Positions 57,716 to 64,000 of a stretch of DNA of 64,000 bases are shown one piece after another. The DNA lies in the NCBI GenBank assembly GCA_013176395.1, contig JABMLP010000012.1:434001-498000 (forward strand). The letters are read 5' to 3'. The position numbers were made by a program, and so were the translations under genes. The notes under the pieces were generated by a model, which was not told where the DNA came from, made no database searches, and saw only the letters and a program-made list of their open reading frames with translations. Source of the DNA: Venturia oleaginea. Lineage: Eukaryota; Ascomycota; Dothideomycetes; Venturiales; Venturiaceae. The first letter of the stretch is position 1. Every line of letters begins with the position of its first letter.

Positions 57716-58728
57716 CTAGAAATTGCTAGCTGGTTTGGCGGCGGTATTCTCGTAACCGTAAGGATTCACACTGGTGCCTGTAGGACCGGTATGGTAGCCG
57801 CCGTTGATTGGGATGGCAGGATGTGTTGGGCTGGCAGTCTCATACTTTTCGCCGGTAAAGGTTCCGCCAGCTGTGGTGCTAGTGTAACCAGTCTCGTGCG
57901 AGGTGCGGACTGCGTCTGCGTGTTGCACATGGTGAGCTGCGAGACCAGCACCAGCACCCAATTCAGCATCTGTGGCAGCGTTCTTGTTTGCACGTCTGCG
58001 CTTAAACCAAGAAGATCCTGAACCAGCGGTGTAGTTGTTCTTTGGGGAGGGACCGTAACGCTTCTCGCGCTGGTGGTGACGGGCGAGCCATATTTGAGTA
58101 AGGGCGCTGAAGAGGAAGAGGAAGCTAGGCGCACGTTAGTTTCAATTGCGTCACATCATATTATATTTAGGTAGTACTTACGCTCCAATGACGGCAACAG
58201 CAAAGCAAACCTTGTTGAGGCGACACGCAAAACCGTTGCTGGCGGCATATGTGATATTTTGATTGCTTCCAGTGCCGAATCCTCCACTTCCATACCCGGC
58301 TCTGTCACCAGATGGTCCGTTGCCGAGAGGACTCCTCACATTGTTGCCGGAGCAAGATCGAGTACCATCGCGTGTCATGACAGCGATTGCAATGAATGCG
58401 CCACAAAGTAAGACATCGAGAACAATTGCGAGGAATGCGAAGAATGCCTTTCCTCCAAGGCAACAGGTCAAGATGATGGCGAAGATGGTGTAGACAACGC
58501 CAATTCCGCTCTAGAGACCGCGTTAATTGTCGCGTCGCAATGGGAGAAAGATGAGTAGAGACATACGATTCCTTCAACAGCCTTTTGCCATTTTGGAATG
58601 GGACTGTTGTGGTCTGCTTGTACAGCGAGGAAGTATGAGTAGATGCCTATGATGATTCCCGAGCAGCAGAAGAGCAGGACGTAGAAGAAGGTCTGCACGA
58701 GCTTTAGGGCAGCGCCGCCGAAAGCCAT
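57716..58728 (-). CDS. MARVEL-type four-transmembrane protein
   Basis: Exons 58567-58728, 58182-58510 and 57716-58124 join in frame to 299 aa. Four hydrophobic segments: LVQTFFYVLLFCCSGIIIGI, SGIGVVYTIFAIILTC, FFAFLAIVLDVLLCGAFIAI and VCFAVAVIGAFLFLFSALTQ. An extracellular loop between TM3 and TM4 has RSCSGNN and FACRLN cysteines. A basic stretch follows TM4 (WFKRRRANKN), then a Gly/Thr/Pro-rich cytoplasmic tail of about 90 residues. This is the usual layout of fungal MARVEL-domain membrane proteins, of which several act in plasma-membrane organisation. Specific role unknown. Confidence 0.85.
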
Positions 58729-59806
58729 TGTATAGAGGAAGAGGTGAATTTCGAGGTTGACAGGTGTGTAGGGCAATGGTTGTCTTAAGTGCAGGTGCCT
58801 TTCTGCTATCGACGGTCGCGTGGAGGAAATATCAATGCTCAGATCTGCTCTACGTCATGCCCAGTTGAACGCCACAACCGTTTCAGGGGAAGATGGTCAC
58901 ATGCCGCACCGCTTGCAGAGGTACTCCCGCATTCAAACTCTTCGGTTCGCCGGAGAACTCCTGATAGACGATCTAGCCACAGGTGCCCTGACATAACCGG
59001 AGCCATTATACCTCTAGAAGCGCAACCAGCGTCATTTGTCTCTGTCTGCGGCCAAGATATGTCATTCAAGTGAATTCTGGTTGCACACACACTGCACTGA
59101 TTCACGGTACCACCTCTGTCCTTGCTTCACGCTTCAAAACTTGGAAAGGTCACAAGGCGTTGTACAGAACGACATAACTACACGCTTGACTAACCCTGAT
59201 GAGACTCTCGCTGTCTTCGCACCAATCAAACATGTCATGATTGGAATCCAAACATGCTCATCTCCACCATTTGCGCGCTATCTTGTTAGTACCTCATTTC
59301 CAACACATGCCTTGGCACCATTCGATCGGGTTATTCCCCATCGAGTAACGCTTCCGGTTGCACAACGACATGGACACTTGGCAGAAATTCTTCAAGCCTA
59401 TGCGACAATTTCGTAGGCGTGGATCTGATCCATGCTCGCGCGTCATGAAGAGCGGCCGTACTTAGGCGAGGAATATAAAATTTAAGAATTATTTTCGGTG
59501 AGAGTACTCAAAATTCGTAGACAGTCTATAGTCTACAGGGCAAACGAGAGTGGAGTGATTTCATCAATTATATCTATCCCAATCCCAAGAAATAGTAAGC
59601 CGACCATACGCCCATGCACAGATCCAACCCGGCACGTGGGAGAAACCTGATGTACCGAGAATCATTAACCAGCATCCCAATCCTGCAAGATCCCATGTCT
59701 AAAAGCCCAGTGTCCAATCTCTACCTTGGTCCACCATTCACCTCATTACCTCCCCTCCCTCCCATCACCCACTCCAACCCGCAACAACCTCAACAGTAGG
59801 TACAAA
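58729..59806. other. Intergenic
   Basis: About 1.1 kb. A 126-codon frame at 59036 has no recognisable domain. The last 100 bases are strikingly C-rich on the + strand, continuing into the G-rich 3' end of the next minus-strand gene. Confidence 0.4.
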
Positions 59807-61212
59807 TCACCCACCCCGAACCTCAACAAGAATCTTAACCTGACTCGCCTTATCCCTAATCAACGCCTCAAACCCCTCCACCTCAACCTCATCAAGCCGA
59901 ATCCTCTTCGTAATCATGCCCCCAGGCCTCATCCTCCCCTCACTAATAGCCCCCATAACCTCCTCAAAATCCCCCCTCACATACGTCGCAATACCCATAT
60001 ACGTCCTCTCCTTAAACACCAATTTATTCGGATGGATGGTACATGGTTTTTCCCAGACGGCGATATTGACGATTGTGCCGCGGGCACGGACGGCGTCGAC
60101 GGCTTGGTCGAGACCGGTTTGGACGCCGGCGGCGTCAAAGACGACGTGGACGCCTTGGTTTTCGCAGAGGGAAAGGCAGGAGGAGACGATGTCTTGGGTT
60201 GTTGGGTCGAGGATGTGGTGTGCGCCGAATGTTTTGGCGAAGGCTTTGCGGGCCGGGGAGGGTTCTGAGACGATTATTTTTGTAGCGCCTTTTGCTAGAA
60301 GGGTTTGGAGGACTGCTAGGCCGATTGGGCCGCCCTGATTTTGTTAAAAAGTGTATTGTAGAGAGAGGGAGGGGATGGAGTTGGGATCTTACGCCGAGGA
60401 TGAGGACGCTTTGGCCTGGTGAGAAGTTGGACATGTTTACTGCGTGCCAGGCTACGGCGAGGGGTTCTATTAATGCGCCGATGTCGAGGGGGACGTTGTC
60501 GGGGAGGTGGTAGAGGAATGATTGGTCGAGGACTATGAAGTCTGCTAGGCCTCCGCCGAAGCCTGTTGATATTGTGTAAGTCATTCTATCTCTCTCCGTC
60601 TCTTCCCGCTCAGTCAAGAATGGTGAACTTACCACTCAATCCAACGAAGCCACCTTTATAACAGCAGTTGATCTGCCCAGCCTGACACGCTCCACACGTA
60701 TTATCGTAAATAATCGGTTGAATCACAACCCGATCGCCCTTCTTGTATTTCGTGACATCTTCACCAACCGAATCAACGATACCGCTGAACTCATGGCCGA
60801 ATGTCAAAGGCACAGATTCCTGAGTGATGGGATGAGGAGTGGTAGGACAAAGATTAGGGCCGCCTAGGTATTCGTGAAGATCTACAATTGTGTTAGCCTT
60901 TTTGACGGTGGAAGCGAGAGATGTTGGTGACAAGGCTGAGGATTTGCCAATGTTCTTGGAGCTTGTTGATCTGGGCCTTTGGATTGGTGGGCATGGCGAT
61001 GGAGGTGGGGAAGCGTACGTACCTGTTCCACAGATACCGACCCACGATGGCCTGATCTGTGCATGTGTTAGCTTGTGAAGTGTGAGAAGATGAGGTGAGG
61101 TGCCTGCCTTCACTTGTCCTTTGCCAACGGCGGGAACGGGAACTCGTTCGTATCGTAAATCTCCTTTGCCGTGGAAACGGACTGCTTGCATTGTTTCTCC
61201 CGTATCACCCAT
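59807..61212 (-). CDS. (R,R)-butanediol dehydrogenase-like zinc MDR enzyme
   Basis: Zinc alcohol/polyol dehydrogenase of the BDH1 group. Exons 61108-61212, 61023-61056, 60633-60881, 60393-60562 and 59807-60334 give 361 aa. Seen: WVGICGTDLHEYLGGP (catalytic Cys), VPLTFGHEFSGIVDSVGEDV (His-Glu zinc site), structural cysteines CGACQAGQINCC, GFGGGLADFIV, and a Rossmann segment VLILGGGPIGLAVLQTLLAK split by an intron. Exon 2 is only 34 nt. Intron 1 joins VK to IRPSW only if its donor is GC (AAG|GCAGGC). A GT donor six bases earlier would delete VK, so the GC reading is preferred but not proven. The 3' end is very G/C-skewed. Substrate (butanediol, xylitol or other) is uncertain. Confidence 0.9.
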
Positions 61213-63055
61213 TGTGTGAATGAAGAAGTGAATTGAAGAAGTGGAGAATATACAAAGGTGAAGTAAAAATATGAAGAAGAGAGAACGACGAAGTGAAAAT
61301 GTGAAGAATGTAGAAAAGTGAATGGGAAGTCGGAGTAGATCCGGGGAAGAGAGGTGATCAAGTATCCAAAAAGAGTCGAAGTTATCTGGCGTGATATCTG
61401 AAAGGTGACACAAAGATCGACCTACCTAGTAACCAAGCAGGACCATCATTCCCTTCAATGGACCATCCGTCATTCAACCTGCTCTCTCTATCAGCCAGCC
61501 TTACGACTCGCTTAGAAATACAGCCGCGTGCATACCTCCAGAATATTCATGGGATGTCCCATGAAGACTACTTCTATGACATCCATAGATATCCGAGACC
61601 CTCTCATCGCCACCGTACAATCAATGATTCACCTCCTCGTTCCCCATCAGTCGCTTTTTGAGCCGCGTTTTGTGGGGGAGAGAGGGCTAAGCGAATGTCA
61701 CGAGTCGTGATGAAGATATCGGGAGAGTAAGAGGTTGTGCTACTGAACCCCAGACTCCCTCTTTGGGAAAGACGAGGGGGGGATCAACGATAATCCGCTT
61801 GGTCGATTAAGCTTATTCGTGCTCCTCCCCGCAACGGCGCCGTCCATGTGGGGAAAGCCTCGTGCCTCGCGTTTGCAGAATGGTTCATTCGTCTTGCTCG
61901 TGGTTTTGCTTGCCTCGCCTCGCCTTGCCTTACCGTATGGGCTTGTATGCTATCGCGCCGACCCGTCGAAGCTGGTTCGTCGACGCTTGCGTCGCCATCA
62001 TGGGCGATGGATGATGAAAGGTGTAACTTGCCACTTCATCGGCGCGATTGGTTGCGTGAAGGGAATGCATCTCTCATCTTCCTCTGCTTCAAGCATCTGG
62101 TATCCTTCCCACTGAGCGTCTTTCTTTTGAGCCAGATCGTATACACGTTTGTACAACGGAGTGACCTGCAGAAGTGTTCGCGAACCCACAAGCAACCAAA
62201 CAGAGCTTCGCGAAAGGGAAAATGGGTGATTGGGAGATCTCGCTTGGAAAGATCCTTTTCGTGATTCGTTAGAACTGGTTTCCTCGGGCCACATGAATCC
62301 ATGCAAATAATATCAACAAGTAAACCTTCAGCAACCGGGCCTCACGTGCAATAGTACAGATTATCGAGCCGAAAGGAACAGTTTACACTCAATGCCGGAT
62401 GCACTGTCTTTCCTCCTATGGTACGAGTAAAAAGTGTCTCAAATGCGCGTCGCCTCATCTAGCATCATCTCAAAAGCCTGGGTCCCATACGGCTTCTCCG
62501 ACGCTAGAAAGCTTCCCGCCGTGCTCCGTGAAAAGGCCGATATAACACCTAGCGAACAAAAATCTCACAGGCAACTTCTGACTGGTGGAGAATTGGAGGG
62601 GGAAGAAGTGTGCCCCTCCTCACATATCTGTTTACATTCTCTCGGTGGAAAGACGACCGGAATTTTCAATTGACTTTATTTCCTTCGTCACCAAGATCCA
62701 ACTGCAATCGTCCATTTTTCGGAAGAAGCAGGTAGAGAAGTCTTCAGTTCAATTCGAGAGGGACTTCTCGGTAGGAACTAGAAGAAGCACTGGCACGGGC
62801 GACGGACAAGTGCTCGGACGCTGCTATTAACCACTGTGCTGTGACATGGCTATGACAGGTCGACAGGCGGCGGCTGCATGACCTCACTATATACACATAG
62901 GTAGCCTAGCATGGTGGGAAAAAAGGAATCCATATAAGTTTTAACCATATGCATCTCGCATCTTTACCCCTCCACATCAGCAAACAGACATCCTCACCTC
63001 CACCTGTTCACTTCACCTCACCAACTAACCCCCTCAACGTAGCTCAACAATCAAG
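61213..63055. promoter_or_regulatory. Divergent intergenic region, 1.8 kb
   Basis: Separates two divergent MDR dehydrogenase genes. A TATA-like CATATAAG at 62931-62938 lies about 120 bases before the ATG at 63056, with a pyrimidine-rich leader after it. The minus-strand leader of the butanediol-dehydrogenase-like gene is purine-rich on the + strand (61220-61330). Small frames in between are not supported as genes. Confidence 0.45.
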
Positions 63056-64000
63056 ATGCCATATCCAGAGACAGCAGAGGGCTTCGTGATTGAAGACCCA
63101 AAGAACTGGTCCACCTTCAAAAAGCAAGAGGCACGCTCCTCCCATTGTTTCACAATAGCCGCAACCAACTAAACCCACCACAGTTCAAGCTCAAGCCCTT
63201 CGAAGACCATGACATTGATATCGCCATTGACGCCTGCGGTGTCTGCGGCTCCGACGTACACACAATTACTGGCGGTTGGGGCGAAGTCCCCCTTCCAATC
63301 TGCGTAGGCCATGAAGTCATCGGTCGCGCCATAAAGGTCGGATCAGCCGTCAAGGATATCAAAGTCGGAGATCGCGTTGGTGTCGGCGCCCAAATCGGTG
63401 CCGATTTGACGTGCCAGAACTGCAAGGCCGACCAGGAGAAGTGAGTAGACACACTATTGGCAGAAAGGTGACTTTGTCTAATTATTGTCAGCTACTGCCC
63501 AAACTCAATTGATACCTATGGCGCACCTTACCCAGATGGAACAATCTCTCAGGGTGGTTATGCCTCGCATATTCGTGCGCATGAGTACTTTACGTTCAAA
63601 ATCCCGGATAACATTCCTACCGAAATTGCTGCGCCTATGTTGTGCGCAGGATTGACTGTGTACTCGCCTCTAGTGCGTCTCGGAGCTGGACCAGGAAAGA
63701 AGATTGCCATTATTGGAGTGTGAGTTTTGCCGGCACGATTTCGTCGAGATCATCACTAATGCCCAACAGAGGAGGATTAGGACATTTCGCAATCCTCTGG
63801 GCGGCTGCCCTCGGTGCTGAAGTCTACGTCATCTCCCACTCCCCATCGAAGAAGGAGGATGCATTGAAGATGGGCGCAAAGCACTTCATCGTCAACGACA
63901 AGGAGGACTGGGCAAAGGATTACGCATTCACCTTCGATTTCATCCTCAACACGGCAGACATGACCCATCAATTCAAACTCGCCGATTATTTCGGCACTTT
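63056..64000 (+). CDS. ADH6/cinnamyl-type NADP-dependent alcohol dehydrogenase, 3' end outside the window
   Basis: Zinc MDR enzyme reducing aliphatic and aromatic aldehydes with NADPH. Exons 63056-63130, 63184-63440, 63492-63719 and 63770-beyond 64000. Seen: [19 protein letters not shown] (catalytic Cys), [18 protein letters not shown], structural cysteines [12 protein letters not shown] created by the second splice, [13 protein letters not shown] and the Rossmann motif [17 protein letters not shown]. Intron 1 must start at GC (GAG|GCACGC); no GT exists nearby, the branch CAACTAAAC and acceptor CCACAG are good, and both exon ends fit the family (FKKQE|FKLKPF). Partial: the window ends after about 261 residues of an expected 350-360. 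Confidence 0.93.

Noticed and set aside
59036..59416. 126-codon frame between the MARVEL-type and dehydrogenase genes
   Set aside because: No recognisable motif and no flanking splice signals that extend it.
46350..64000. Secondary-metabolite gene cluster around the three dehydrogenases
   Set aside because: No polyketide synthase, peptide synthetase, terpene cyclase or cluster regulator is present; surrounding genes are housekeeping or transposon-derived.
1..64000. tRNA, rRNA or CRISPR arrays
   Set aside because: No cloverleaf with matching TTC-loop sequence, no rRNA signature and no regularly spaced repeats were seen; tandem repeats found are within transposons or are short microsatellites.

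Overview
The window is a piece of a filamentous ascomycete (Pezizomycotina) nuclear genome. The evidence is the gene content (PacC, Ste11-type MAPKKK, FMP52, MARVEL-type membrane protein, ketopantoate reductase), the short 45-60 nt spliceosomal introns with GCTAAC-like branch sites in most genes, and fungal DNA transposons of the MULE and pogo/Fot type. I cannot place it below that level from sequence alone. About 43 introns were modelled by hand. Nearly all coding models below close in frame across every junction; exceptions are stated.

Layout. 0-11 kb is a conserved housekeeping block on the + strand: pacC (pH regulator), vps39/vam6 (HOPS subunit), tef1 (EF-1alpha) and an SLC35F6-like carrier. 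11-15.6 kb is a minus-strand patch of small, rapidly evolving genes, at least three of which are paralogues of each other (one broken). 16-18 kb holds a secreted/membrane protein and a small cysteine-rich secreted protein. 18.5-35.9 kb returns to core genes: ketopantoate reductase, RRP12, a decayed MFS transporter, the mitochondrial ADP/ATP carrier, an F-box-like hypothetical, FMP52 and a 793-aa fungal membrane protein.

36.5-45.7 kb is a transposon nest. An old MULE (36531-42980, 10-bp target duplication) was hit by a second MULE (37364-41014) that still encodes an apparently intact 859-aa transposase, and also by a 686-bp deletion derivative of a pogo-like element. An apparently intact pogo-like element (43811-45692) lies just beyond. 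A second 686-bp copy, apparently identical, lies at 56521-57206.

46.3-64 kb mixes core genes (zinc alcohol dehydrogenase, Ste11-type MAPKKK with SAM, Ras-binding-like and kinase domains, MARVEL-type protein, butanediol-dehydrogenase-like MDR enzyme, and an ADH6-like enzyme cut by the window edge) with a second TE-damaged locus at 53.9-57.2 kb. There a SET-domain gene has lost its core, which is replaced by a Tc1 relic, a small inverted-repeat element and a 95-aa cysteine-rich secreted protein gene.

The strongest leads are the nested transposons with readable target duplications, the spliced effector-like gene inside the broken SET gene, the paralogue patch at 11-15.5 kb, and an apparent excess of GC-AG introns (tef1, the ADH6-like gene, possibly the butanediol dehydrogenase). 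No bacterial-type defence system, CRISPR array or biosynthetic cluster is visible.
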